A DNA stretch of 13,427 nt from an uncultured Rikenella sp. (GCF_910579375.1 NZ_CAJTUJ010000045.1:1-13427), one strand, 5' to 3'. Numbered from the stretch's first letter, positions 6,231 through 13,412 are shown. The notes: generated from the letters alone by a model not told the origin. A program made the numbers and translations.

Positions 6231-8021
6231 TCAGTCTTCGATGCGCTGATAGCTGCTGCCGGGAAGTTCTTTGAAAAGCACCGAATCCGGGATGACCCGA
6301 GAGTGACGCTTCGGTGTGGACGTTTTTGTCGGGACGGCCTCTCGGTGAAGAATCACTTTGACCGGTTTTCGATTGCGCACCCAGTTGTTCTCGCTGTCGA
6401 GGTAGAAGCGTTCGGGGCAATCTTTCAGGAGCTTCGTGGCCACCGTCACCCCCTCCTCCTGTTCTTTTTTACTCAGATAAACCGTGACGTTCCCGTTTTT
6501 GTAGTTTGTCGCTGAATTTTTATCTCTCTGATTGTAAGGCTGAATGATGAGCGAACCTTGCGAAAGTGCCAGGGCCGGAGCGCCGTCTCCGCTATTCGAT
6601 AAAACGGAGATTTTTTCCTGCTTTAATTTGTCGATTTCGTTTGTTGAAGCCGTCCGTACAGCATATCGCCCCGATGAATTCTTGGCATTTTTGGTCGTGA
6701 TGCTGATGACCCCTCCGCGTGCCCGTTCGCCATATGCACGGATGGCAGTTTCTCCTTTGAGAACCGTGATGGATTCAAATTCCTCAGAGTCGAGTTTCTC
6801 TACTTCCTGTTTGATGCATTCGACGCCATCGACGATGTAGATCGGCGGTACTTTCGAAGTGTCGGCCTTGGGAGTGACCCGCACGGTGATGATCTCCCCC
6901 ACTTGATGAGTCTTTGTTCCGGCGGCAGAGTCCGCCGGTTGTTCCCGAGGTGTTTCGGAGTTAAGGCTTCGACCGTCTTTTATCATCGTTTTGGCTTCGG
7001 CGAGCAATTCACGAAGTGTGTCGAATTCCGGTTCCTGAATTTTTCGACCGTCGAGATAATGTACTTCGACCGGCTCTTCGAAGAGGGTTTTGGAGTCCAG
7101 CGTGTCGACCGTCGGCAAAGCGGTTTCGGCGGGCTGCGGTTGTGACGGAGCCGGCGCGGCAGCTTTTGTCGAGAGCGAGAAAGCGCCCAGCAGCGCACCG
7201 GTGAAGAGGGGTAGAGAGGCCAGTCGGAGGTAGCCTCCGAGGCGGCTCCTGTTTGCACGAGGTGTCATCATTTTGAGTCGTTTTTTGGTGAGTGAATAGC
7301 ACAGTGCGTTGGCCGTCCCGGGATAAATGCCTGCCTCCGTGCCGATTAAAAGGTCTATGTAAGGCCCGATGGCGTTCCCCTCGCGGAGTACCGCCCGATC
7401 GGCCTGAAATTCATGAATTTCGCGGATCAACCGGCCGCAGTGCCAGGCTGCCGGATGGAACCACAGCACGGCCCGCCACAGATTCATCCACAACAGATCG
7501 AACGAGTGTCCGTAAGCGATGTGGCTGCGCTCGTGGGCCAGAATCGAATCCAGCATCGGTGAGTCTGCGAATCGTCGATCGACGAAGATGCGCCCGAAAA
7601 CGGAGTAAGCCCCCGCCACTTTGTGCGAAAAGAGCACCTCTCCGATGCGGGTATGTCTGATTTGCCGCACTACGCGCACGATCCCGACCACTTGAAGTCC
7701 CACGAAGAGCACACCCCCGGTTCCGTACAGCACGGCCAGCCAAAATCCCCAATCTATAGGCGCCGGTACAGCGACTGCCGGCATCTCCATCGTTTCCGGT
7801 ACCGGAAATCCGGTGGTGTCGACAAAAACCATCTCCGCAACCTTCCGCGCCGGTAACAGTGGGATACGCAGCAGCGGCAACAACAAGCCTACGGGAAACA
7901 TTCCCAACAGGTATCCTCTTGCCGCTCCCAGCGGAATATGCCGGTGAAGCAGGAGGGCATAAAACAGCCACAAAGCCGCGATGCACAACTGGACATCGAT
8001 CAGGTATCCTTGAGAAAACAT
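6231..8021 (-). CDS. BlaR1/MecR1-like M56 metalloprotease with SusC-like plug motif in its C-terminal region
   Basis: This 596-residue membrane protein is the likely sensor and protease partner of the BlaI-like repressor encoded 21 nt upstream. Hydrophobic helices lie near residues 6-25, 36-52, 91-116 and 265-285. The cytosolic-type M56 domain has the zinc motif HERSH at 163-167 (HExxH), followed by EFQAD at 204-208, whose Glu204 is the expected third ligand. After the last helix comes a Pro/Ala-rich linker (about 286-305) and a long tail, inferred to be periplasmic. Classical BlaR1 has a penicillin-binding domain there; this tail has none that I recognise. Residues 393-444 instead read like part of a SusC/TonB-receptor plug: PPIYIVDGVE, then FESITVLKG, then AYGERARGGVISITTK. 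The last 150 residues are not recognised, and their DNA is AT-richer than the neighbours. The M56 call is firm; the plug resemblance is read by eye; signal and topology are inference. Confidence 0.9.
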   Translation of the reverse strand: MFSQGYLIDVQLCIAALWLFYALLLHRHIPLGAARGYLLGMFPVGLLLPLLRIPLLPARKVAEMVFVDTTGFPVPETMEMPAVAVPAPIDWGFWLAVLYGTGGVLFVGLQVVGIVRVVRQIRHTRIGEVLFSHKVAGAYSVFGRIFVDRRFADSPMLDSILAHERSHIAYGHSFDLLWMNLWRAVLWFHPAAWHCGRLIREIHEFQADRAVLREGNAIGPYIDLLIGTEAGIYPGTANALCYSLTKKRLKMMTPRANRSRLGGYLRLASLPLFTGALLGAFSLSTKAAAPAPSQPQPAETALPTVDTLDSKTLFEEPVEVHYLDGRKIQEPEFDTLRELLAEAKTMIKDGRSLNSETPREQPADSAAGTKTHQVGEIITVRVTPKADTSKVPPIYIVDGVECIKQEVEKLDSEEFESITVLKGETAIRAYGERARGGVISITTKNAKNSSGRYAVRTASTNEIDKLKQEKISVLSNSGDGAPALALSQGSLIIQPYNQRDKNSATNYKNGNVTVYLSKKEQEEGVTVATKLLKDCPERFYLDSENNWVRNRKPVKVILHREAVPTKTSTPKRHSRVIPDSVLFKELPGSSYQRIED

Positions 8022-8042
8022 GACGCAAACGTTTGGAAGGGG

Positions 8043-8435
8043 TTATTTTTCAGAAGTTTCCACCAGCTGCCGGGCCACTCGCTTCAGCTCTTCGTACTGC
8101 TCGACCGTCAGCGAACCGCTCTCGGCCAGAAACGAAAGCACCTGTCCCGGCGAATCGTTGAAAAAGTTGCGCACCACGCGCTGCATAAAGTGCGACCGGT
8201 ATTCGTCGCGCCCCACCGCCGGATAGTACCGGTGGCTCTTCCCGACCACCCGATGGGCCAGAAACCCTTTGGCCTCTAATGTCCGTATGACTGTCGAGAC
8301 GGTCGTATACGCCGGTTTCGGTTCGCGAAACTCCTCGACCACTTCGCCCAGAAAAGCTTCCTTCAGCCGCCATACGATCTGCATCACCTCCAGCTCGGCC
8401 CGGGTCAGTTCGGTCGGTTTTTCTCTCTTTTTCAT
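8043..8435 (-). CDS. BlaI/MecI-family transcriptional repressor
   Basis: This 130-residue protein has the length and pattern of the BlaI/MecI/CopY family of winged-helix repressors. The N-terminal DNA-binding domain (ELTRAELEVMQIVW at about 9-22, GEVVEEF at 30-36, YTTVSTVIRTLEAKGFLAHRVVGKSHRYYP at about 43-72) includes the family's recognition helix and wing. The C-terminal part (about 78-130) is the helical dimerisation region. In known systems the repressor is inactivated when BlaR1-type proteases are activated, which induces the operon. The start is the ATG at 8435 (MKKREKPTELTRAELE), about 24 nt after an exact -7 box that overlaps inverted repeats. The BlaR1-like gene starts 21 nt downstream, so the two form one autoregulated operon. 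No beta-lactamase, PBP or copper-transport gene lies next to it, so its other targets are unknown. Confidence 0.94.
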   Translation of the reverse strand: MKKREKPTELTRAELEVMQIVWRLKEAFLGEVVEEFREPKPAYTTVSTVIRTLEAKGFLAHRVVGKSHRYYPAVGRDEYRSHFMQRVVRNFFNDSPGQVLSFLAESGSLTVEQYEELKRVARQLVETSEK

Positions 8436-8458
8436 GCGGTATTCCGTTTTTGGTACTA

Positions 8459-8466
8459 CAAAGATA
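8459..8466 (-). promoter_or_regulatory. -7 promoter box of the blaI-blaR1-like operon
   Basis: The minus-strand sequence TATCTTTG is an exact match to TAnnTTTG, 24 nt before the blaI start at 8435. Nineteen bases upstream lies GTTG (8486-8489), a three-of-four match to the -33 TTTG, giving the standard spacing. The predicted start of transcription is near 8452-8454. Confidence 0.7.
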
Positions 8467-8494
8467 GTTATAGTTTCGATAACTACAACTATAA
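8465..8494. promoter_or_regulatory. Probable BlaI-type operator (overlapping inverted repeats)
   Basis: Two inverted repeats overlap here: TAGTTAT at 8465-8471 with ATAACTA at 8479-8485 (7-nt centre), and TTATAGTT at 8468-8475 with AACTATAA at 8487-8494 (11-nt centre). Both sit in the promoter spacer and touch the -7 box, so a bound dimer would block RNA polymerase. The core contains the TACA/TGTA half-site element known from BlaI-family operators (TACA at 8484-8487). Operator identity is inferred from position and symmetry. Confidence 0.6.
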
Positions 8495-8545
8495 TTTTAG
8501 TTTTGCGGGAAAATAATTTTCTCGGAAGCGTCGGAGGCCTCGGAA

Positions 8546-9124
8546 TTACTTGCGTTCGGAGTAGCTGAGCACCCGTTCGTTGTTGAATCGTTGGAAAGCC
8601 CGGAATTCCGCTTCGGTGAGCGGTCGGGGATAGCTCATCAGAAAGAGTCGGTGAGGTTCGGTCGTCGGGCGGAACGACGGATGGACGTGGTCGTAGTCGT
8701 AGTTGGGGCACATCCCGTTGCTCAGATAAAAACGTTCGCGGCGGCGCGAGACTTCGTCCTGTGGCGGGTCGATCTCCAGCAACAACAGCCGGGAGCCGTC
8801 CCCCTGAAGCAGTTTCAGCGCCTGCGAACCGTATCCTCCGCCCCGTTTTTCGGGCGCGATGGCGAAGTGTTCGCCGAACCGGAACCGTTGCCCCTCGTCG
8901 GTCTCCCAGTCCCACCACGAAAGCAGACCGACCAGTCGGCCCCGTTCGATCAACAGGTGGTAATGAAAGGCCGGGTCGCCTAAAGCTCGCAGGTGTTCCG
9001 CCAAAGGTCGCTGCTCGCAGAGCGGGAAACTCTGTTCGTAGATCGCCCAAGCCGCTTCGGCCAGCGGGTGGGAGTGGTCGTCGAGGCGAATCAGGTCGAG
9101 CGTTTTGTCGGAAAGCGTCGTCAT
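8546..9124 (-). CDS. GNAT-family N-acetyltransferase
   Basis: This 192-residue cytoplasmic protein fits the GNAT fold, which transfers an acetyl group from acetyl-CoA to an amine. Motif A, which binds the pyrophosphate of CoA, is HFAIAPEKRGGGYGSQAL at residues 86-103, with the RxxGxG pattern at 94-99. Strand 4 (HFAIA) precedes it as usual, and FYLSNGM at 132-138 matches the helix-loop of motif B. The N-terminal part (YEQSFPLCEQRP, about 29-40) resembles GNAT proteins of Bacteroidota and Firmicutes whose substrates are unknown. The ATG at 9124 was preferred; an in-frame TTG at 9151 would add nine residues and overlap the upstream stop by four bases (TTGA). The gene follows the TauE/SafE gene by 23 nt and is probably cotranscribed with it. 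No terminator is obvious between it and the blaI promoter. Confidence 0.87.
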   Translation of the reverse strand: MTTLSDKTLDLIRLDDHSHPLAEAAWAIYEQSFPLCEQRPLAEHLRALGDPAFHYHLLIERGRLVGLLSWWDWETDEGQRFRFGEHFAIAPEKRGGGYGSQALKLLQGDGSRLLLLEIDPPQDEVSRRRERFYLSNGMCPNYDYDHVHPSFRPTTEPHRLFLMSYPRPLTEAEFRAFQRFNNERVLSYSERK

Positions 9125-9147
9125 GTCGGATGTGATCAAGATGGATT

Positions 9148-9942
9148 TCAAAGATACATGATTCCGTCGTGAAAATGGAGCTGGACGAAAAGGAGCATAT
9201 AGATGACCGACAGGATCAGGGCGACCATGAAGCAGTCTTTGACCGTCCGGGTATCTTTGCGTTCGACGAATTTTTCGCCCACCCAGCCTCCGAATCCGCC
9301 GCCGAGAGCGACGCAGGCGCCCAGCTCCCAGTCGATGTGACCGAACCAGACGAAGACGGCCAGGGCGAACGGCGTGACGATCATACTCATATAGGTTTTG
9401 ATCGCGTCGGCCGTTCGGGTCTCGGTGTGGAGCCGCGTGACCAGCACGTAATACATCAGGTAGGCCATTCCGGCTTGAATCATGCCGCAGTAGAGTCCCA
9501 GCAGGAGAAAGATGCCGTAGTCCGCCAGGCGCGACCGCCCCACGGGATCGGCCGTTTTGTCGGGCCGGTCGGCCGGCGGAGGCGAGAAAAAGGTGAAGAG
9601 GATGGTGAGGATCATCACCCCGATGAAGATCCAGTTGAAGATGACGCCGGCGATCCGGACGGCGAAAAAAGCGCCGGCTATGGCGCCCAGCACTAAGGTG
9701 ACCGACAGAATGGCCGCTTCGCGGTGCGGAATGCGCCGATGGGTCAGGTAGCGGATGTATCCCATCGTATATTGCGTCATCACGCCCACCCGGTTCGTAC
9801 CGTTGGCCACGCTGGGAGGCAGCCCCAATCCGATCAGCATCGGCAGCGAGATGAGCGACCCGGCTCCTCCGATTTCGCTGACGATACCGCTGGCCAGACC
9901 GGCCACGACGGCGGCTATGTGGTGTGCGAGAGTCGTTTCCAT
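9148..9942 (-). CDS. TauE/SafE-family membrane permease
   Basis: This 264-residue protein belongs to the TauE/SafE (DUF81) family of inner-membrane transporters, implicated in moving sulfite, sulfonates or other organic anions. About eight hydrophobic helices are visible. The first repeat holds the family pattern GLASGIVSEIGGAGSLISLPMLIGLGLPPSVANGTNRV at about 15-52, where standard members have a glycine-rich turn and then PxLxxxGxPxxxAxGTN. The second half starts near 143 and includes GLYCGMIQAGMAYLMYY and a glycine-rich GGGFGGWVGEKF near 214-225. I chose the ATG at 9942 because it places the first helix as in the family. A GTG at 10035 in the same frame would add 31 residues, including a hydrophobic stretch, but its codons look less GC-biased and it overlaps a possible promoter. 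Substrate is unknown; no sulfur-metabolism gene is adjacent. Confidence 0.88.
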   Translation of the reverse strand: METTLAHHIAAVVAGLASGIVSEIGGAGSLISLPMLIGLGLPPSVANGTNRVGVMTQYTMGYIRYLTHRRIPHREAAILSVTLVLGAIAGAFFAVRIAGVIFNWIFIGVMILTILFTFFSPPPADRPDKTADPVGRSRLADYGIFLLLGLYCGMIQAGMAYLMYYVLVTRLHTETRTADAIKTYMSMIVTPFALAVFVWFGHIDWELGACVALGGGFGGWVGEKFVERKDTRTVKDCFMVALILSVIYMLLFVQLHFHDGIMYL

Positions 9943-9975
9943 GAGAACGAGGCGATAGACTGAAAAGTTGCCGCG

Positions 9976-9984
9976 CAAATTGTA
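9976..9984 (-). promoter_or_regulatory. Possible -7 region for the TauE/SafE-GNAT unit
   Basis: The minus strand reads TACAATTTG, which is TAnnTTTG with one extra spacer base. It lies 34 nt before the ATG at 9942. If real, it supports that ATG over the upstream GTG. The match is imperfect and no -33 element was found. Confidence 0.3.
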
Positions 9985-10069
9985 TGCCAGATAAAACAGC
10001 AGTGCGATTCCTGTGGTAATACAGAGGAACCGCACTTGCTATGATACGATGCGCCGAGTTCGGTACGGA

Positions 10070-10459
10070 CTACTTTTTCGGAGTCAGCACCAGATCCAAC
10101 CCGTCATTGCTCAGTATAAAACCGTCATCGGTTTTCGTCAATTGACAATTTTGTATTTTGGTTTCACTCCACCGGATAAACAGGCTGTCGTTTCTGATTT
10201 CCCATTTTCCCGTTGCCGTGTCGGAGTTTTCTCCCAGCGATTTCGTCGTTTGGATAGTTCCGTCCGAATGGAAGTCCATCTCTATTTTGGATTGTAAGAA
10301 TATCTCCACAGCCTTTCTTGCTGTGGTGTCATCCAATAAGGAGTCGGGCAATACAAGTTCCGCATTGTAAGCGCCGACCAACTCTTTTTCGATTCCGGTT
10401 TTGCCGGAGCAGGCAACCAGTGCTACTACAGCGGCGATTGCGAGGAAGAATCTCTTCAT
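10070..10459 (-). CDS. Small predicted lipoprotein, lipocalin-like
   Basis: The 129-residue product starts with a lipoprotein signal peptide (MKRFFLAIAAVVALVAC, lipobox LVAC with the lipidated Cys17), followed by SGKTG, so it should be anchored in an envelope membrane. The mature part is rich in short strands with the order LVGAYNAEL (about 27-35), MDFHSDGTIQTT (61-72), ATGKWEIRNDSLFIRW (82-97) and DDGFILSNDGLDLVL (111-125). That pattern of G-Y/W, SDGT and GKWEI resembles the lipocalin-like lipoproteins common in Bacteroidales, of unknown function; the assignment to a family is by eye. Its DNA is AT-richer than its neighbours (22 of 60 bases are G or C in 10141-10200). It has its own -7 box and appears to be a single-gene unit between panE and the TauE/SafE gene. 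Confidence 0.8.
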   Translation of the reverse strand: MKRFFLAIAAVVALVACSGKTGIEKELVGAYNAELVLPDSLLDDTTARKAVEIFLQSKIEMDFHSDGTIQTTKSLGENSDTATGKWEIRNDSLFIRWSETKIQNCQLTKTDDGFILSNDGLDLVLTPKK

Positions 10460-10491
10460 TTATTAGTGGATATTTGGATGAAAATATATGA

Positions 10492-10499
10492 CAAAAATA
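10492..10499 (-). promoter_or_regulatory. -7 promoter box for the lipoprotein gene
   Basis: The minus-strand sequence TATTTTTG matches TAnnTTTG exactly, 33 nt before the ATG at 10459. The surrounding 60 bases are AT-rich. No -33 TTTG is seen at the standard distance. Confidence 0.6.
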
Positions 10500-10523
10500 G
10501 GTGTTATTTCTGATAATCGGTTG

Positions 10524-11420
10524 TTATTGGGCCGATAAAATTCGCAGGGCGGCCCGATTCAACGGGACGGGGATCCGCAGCTCGTCCGCCAGTCGGCAGA
10601 GCGTCCCGGCGAAGATGTCGATTTCGGTCGGCCGACCCGCCTCTGCGTCCTGCAACATGGAGCTCTTGCCGTCGGGGTTCATCGCACGAATGACTTCTAC
10701 GGCCCGCTCGACCATCTCGTCCGCCTGTGCGATGCCGATCGCCCGGGCGACAGCCGCCGCTTCGGTCATCAGATCGACGGCCAGCGTCATGGCCCGGTCG
10801 TTGCGTTGCAGGTGTCCGTAAGGAGAGCGGAGCAGGGCAGTGGTCTGGTTGCAACCGATGTTGATGACGAACTTCTGCCACAAGGCCGACCGCATATCCG
10901 GCGGAATTTCATACGGAATACCGGCCAGCTCGAACAGCTGCCCGACTCGTTCGGCTTCAGGCGACAGCGTGAGGTTTTGCGCTTCGCCGAAATAGATGCG
11001 GAAGTTTCCGTCGTGCGTAATCCGATTCCCTTCGCGCAGACTCGGATGGCCCAGAAAATAGGAGTAGAGCACATGAGCCTTGGGAAAACGCGCTGCTACC
11101 GTCTCTTCGCTTTCGATACCGTTCAGCAGCGAGAGCACGATGGTTCCGGGCCCCACGAAAGGTGCAGCGGCATCGAGCGCTTCGGGTAGGGCCGAGGCTT
11201 TGGTGGCAATGAGAATCAGCTCTTTGGGCTCGTCTTTGTCGGTCAGCGCGAAGTCGTAACGTCGTCCGTTGAAAAGCAGGCCTTCGTTCCGCAACCGTTC
11301 CTGTCGTGCGGCATCGGCAATAATCGTAAAGCGGTCGCCCAAGCTGTCGGCCAGCCGGGTCGCCACCACGCTCCCGACGGCTCCCAAACCGATGAGCGAT
11401 ACCCGTTCGATTCGTTTCAT
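10524..11420 (-). CDS. panE: 2-dehydropantoate 2-reductase (ketopantoate reductase)
   Basis: This 298-residue cytoplasmic enzyme reduces ketopantoate to pantoate with NADPH in the pantothenate and coenzyme A pathway. The Rossmann motif GLGAVGS is at residues 11-17. Lys74 in IATKASA matches the conserved nucleotide-domain lysine, the catalytic lysine is Lys183 in WQKFVINIGCN, and SMLQDAEAGRPTEIDIFAG at about 254-272 is the family's C-terminal substrate-binding signature with Glu266. Length is normal. The start is the ATG at 11420, where MKRIERVSLIG leads straight into the first beta strand; a longer in-frame start at 11435 would overlap the promoter. It is divergent from typA and not beside panB, panC or panD. 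Some proteins of this family reduce other 2-oxo acids, but all diagnostic residues of PanE are seen here. Confidence 0.93.
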   Translation of the reverse strand: MKRIERVSLIGLGAVGSVVATRLADSLGDRFTIIADAARQERLRNEGLLFNGRRYDFALTDKDEPKELILIATKASALPEALDAAAPFVGPGTIVLSLLNGIESEETVAARFPKAHVLYSYFLGHPSLREGNRITHDGNFRIYFGEAQNLTLSPEAERVGQLFELAGIPYEIPPDMRSALWQKFVINIGCNQTTALLRSPYGHLQRNDRAMTLAVDLMTEAAAVARAIGIAQADEMVERAVEVIRAMNPDGKSSMLQDAEAGRPTEIDIFAGTLCRLADELRIPVPLNRAALRILSAQ

Positions 11421-11425
11421 GATTG

Positions 11426-11433
11426 CAAAGATC
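11426..11433 (-). promoter_or_regulatory. Possible -7 box for panE
   Basis: The minus-strand sequence GATCTTTG matches TAnnTTTG at seven of eight positions. Its last base is only 6 nt from the ATG at 11420, which implies a leader of one or two bases or none. Confidence 0.4.
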
Positions 11434-11476
11434 AACTTTTTTTGTCAATCAGGCTGATAATCTGCCCCGAAACCGC

Positions 11477-11484
11477 TACTTTTG
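11477..11484 (+). promoter_or_regulatory. -7 promoter box for typA
   Basis: TACTTTTG is an exact match to TAnnTTTG, 50 nt before the ATG at 11535. It predicts a start of transcription near 11489 and a leader of about 45 nt. It also argues against the in-frame start at 11442, which lies upstream of it. Confidence 0.65.
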
Positions 11485-11534
11485 TGGCCGCGCAGCCTGT
11501 TGTGGAACGGGGTGGGCGGATTTATTTCAACAAG

Positions 11535-13334
11535 ATGCAGAAAATCAAAAACATCGCAATTATTGCGCACGTCGACCACGGAAAGACGACGATGGTGGAT
11601 AAAATGATCCTTCAGGCCAAGCTGGTGCGGGATCAGGAGAAGTCGCAGACTTTGATTCTCGACAACAACGACCTCGAACGCGAACGGGGGATTACGATTC
11701 TGGCGAAAAATGTATCGATCCATTACAAGGACTACAAAATCAATATCATCGACACGCCGGGCCACGCAGACTTCGGTGGCGAGGTGGAACGGGTGCTCAA
11801 TATGGCGGACGGCGTGTTGCTGCTGGTGGACGCTTTCGAGGGGACGATGCCCCAGACCCGGTTCGTGCTCCAGAAGGCATTGGAGATGGGGCTGAAACCG
11901 ATTGTCGTCATCAATAAGGTCGATAAGCAGAATTGTCGGCCGGACGAGGTGAACGAACAGGTTTTCGACCTGATGTTCAGTCTCGATGCGACGGAAGAGC
12001 AGCTCGATTTCAAGACCATCTACGGGAGTGCCAAGAATGGGTGGATGTCTACGGATTGGAAGACGCCGACGACGGATATCATTCCGCTGTTGGACTGCAT
12101 CATCGAGGAGATTCCGACGGCTCAGGTGGTCGAAGGGACGCCGCAGATGTTGATTACGTCGCTCGAATATTCGCCTTACGTGGGACGGATTGCCGTGGGA
12201 CGTTTGAGCCGCGGGACGTTGAAGGCGGGACAGAACGTTTCGCTGGTGAAGCGTGACGGAACGGTCGAAAAGTCGAAAATCCGCGAGCTGATGACTTTCG
12301 AGGGACTCGGCAAGCAGAAGGTCGAGGAGGTGCAGTGCGGCGATATTTGCGCGGTGGTGGGTATCGACGGGTTCGAGATCGGGGATACGATTGCCGATTT
12401 CGAGAATCCGGAACAACTCACGCCGATTGCGATCGACGAGCCGACGATGAGTATGTTGTTCACGATCAACGATTCGCCGTTTTTCGGCAAGGAGGGTAAG
12501 TACGTGACGTCGCGGCACATCAAGGAGCGGCTGGATCGGGAGTTGGAAAAGAATCTGGCGCTGAAGGTGAAGCCGGGAGCGACGGCCGATTCGTTCCGGG
12601 TGTTCGGACGCGGGGTGCTGCACATCAGCGTCCTGATCGAGACGATGCGGCGCGAGGGGTATGAGTTGCAGGTGGGGCAGCCGAAGGTGGTGGACAAGGT
12701 CATCAACGGGCAGCGGTGCGAACCGATCGAGCACCTGACGGTCGACCTGCCGGAGGAGATGGCGGGCAAGGCGATCGAGATGGCCACGCGGCGGAAAGGG
12801 GTGCTGTTGCACATCGATCATCGGGGCGAGCGGGCGCATTTGGATTTCGATATTCCGGCGCGGGGGATTATCGGCCTGCGGAGCAATCTGCTGACGGCTA
12901 CGGCGGGCGAGGCGGTGGTGGCGCACCGGTTCAAAGGGTTCGAACCGTATCGGGGCGAGATCGAAGGGCGTTCCAACGGCTCGCTCATCGCAGCGGAGAG
13001 CGGTACGGCTTTCGCGTATGCGATCAGTAAATTGCAGGATCGCGGCCGGTTCTTTATTTCGCCGGGCGACGAGGTCTATGCCGGGCAGGTGATCGGCGAG
13101 AGTACACGGGCCGAGGACATTTGCGTGAATGTCTGCAAGTCGAAGAAGCTGACGAATATGCGGGCTTCGGGTTCGGACGAAAAATCGACGGTGTCGCCGC
13201 CGGTGGTTTTCTCGCTCGAAGAGACGCTGGAATATATTCAGGAGGATGAATATGCGGAAATTACGCCGACTTCGATCCGGATGCGTAAAATCTTGCTCTC
13301 TGAAACGGATCGCAAACGCGCGGGTAAGGCTTAG
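11535..13334 (+). CDS. typA: Ribosome-associated GTPase TypA/BipA
   Basis: This 599-residue protein is a translational GTPase of the EF-G superfamily that binds the 70S ribosome and helps ribosome assembly and growth under stress or low temperature. The GTPase motifs are AHVDHGKTT at residues 11-19 (G1), RGITI at 51-55 (G2), DTPGH at 73-77 (G3), NKVD at 127-130 (G4) and GSAKNGW at 164-170 (G5). Domain 2 follows, with the beta-barrel around residues 200-300. The EF-G-like domains 3 and 5 include GRGVLHISVLIETMRREGYELQVGQP near 357-382, and the TypA-specific C-terminal domain ends with SVETLEYIQEDEYAEITPTSIRMRKILL-type sequence. Length is as expected. The start is the ATG at 11535 (MQKIKNIAII); an upstream start at 11442 would precede the promoter box and add non-family residues. 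It is a single-gene unit on the plus strand. Confidence 0.97.
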   Translation: MQKIKNIAIIAHVDHGKTTMVDKMILQAKLVRDQEKSQTLILDNNDLERERGITILAKNVSIHYKDYKINIIDTPGHADFGGEVERVLNMADGVLLLVDAFEGTMPQTRFVLQKALEMGLKPIVVINKVDKQNCRPDEVNEQVFDLMFSLDATEEQLDFKTIYGSAKNGWMSTDWKTPTTDIIPLLDCIIEEIPTAQVVEGTPQMLITSLEYSPYVGRIAVGRLSRGTLKAGQNVSLVKRDGTVEKSKIRELMTFEGLGKQKVEEVQCGDICAVVGIDGFEIGDTIADFENPEQLTPIAIDEPTMSMLFTINDSPFFGKEGKYVTSRHIKERLDRELEKNLALKVKPGATADSFRVFGRGVLHISVLIETMRREGYELQVGQPKVVDKVINGQRCEPIEHLTVDLPEEMAGKAIEMATRRKGVLLHIDHRGERAHLDFDIPARGIIGLRSNLLTATAGEAVVAHRFKGFEPYRGEIEGRSNGSLIAAESGTAFAYAISKLQDRGRFFISPGDEVYAGQVIGESTRAEDICVNVCKSKKLTNMRASGSDEKSTVSPPVVFSLEETLEYIQEDEYAEITPTSIRMRKILLSETDRKRAGKA

Positions 13335-13370
13335 GCCATTCGATTATCGTTTTTTGCCCGGGAGTGGACT

Positions 13371-13394
13371 GTTCTTTTTGTGAACAAAAAGAAC
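13371..13394. repeat. Palindrome downstream of typA, possible intergenic repeat or terminator
   Basis: GTTCTTTTTG at 13371-13380 pairs with CAAAAAGAAC at 13385-13394 around the loop TGAA, a perfect 10-bp stem. It lies 36 nt after the typA stop. There is no T-run after the stem, so it is not a standard intrinsic terminator, though it could protect or end the transcript. Palindromes of this CTTTTTG/CAAAAAG type occur between genes in many Bacteroidota genomes. Confidence 0.55.
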
Positions 13395-13412
13395 CAGAAA
13401 AACTTTAGAGCG

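Noticed and set aside
8501..8545. A terminator after the GNAT gene.
   Set aside because: I found only a short palindrome GAGGCCTC with no room for a loop and an AT-only GAAAAT/ATTTTC repeat; neither is convincing.
9169..9696. A 175-codon acidic open frame on the plus strand opposite the TauE/SafE gene.
   Set aside because: It is the antisense of membrane-helix codons, which gives strings of Asp, Glu and Gln. The minus strand has clear family motifs.
11445..12926. A 493-codon open frame on the minus strand opposite typA.
   Set aside because: It lies entirely opposite the conserved typA gene and is rich in Arg, His, Leu and Pro, as expected for the antisense of a GC-biased gene. It resembles no protein I know.
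13341..13355. CGAT/ATCG followed by six T after typA, as an intrinsic terminator.
   Set aside because: The stem is only 4 bp with a one-base loop, too small to form a stable RNA hairpin.
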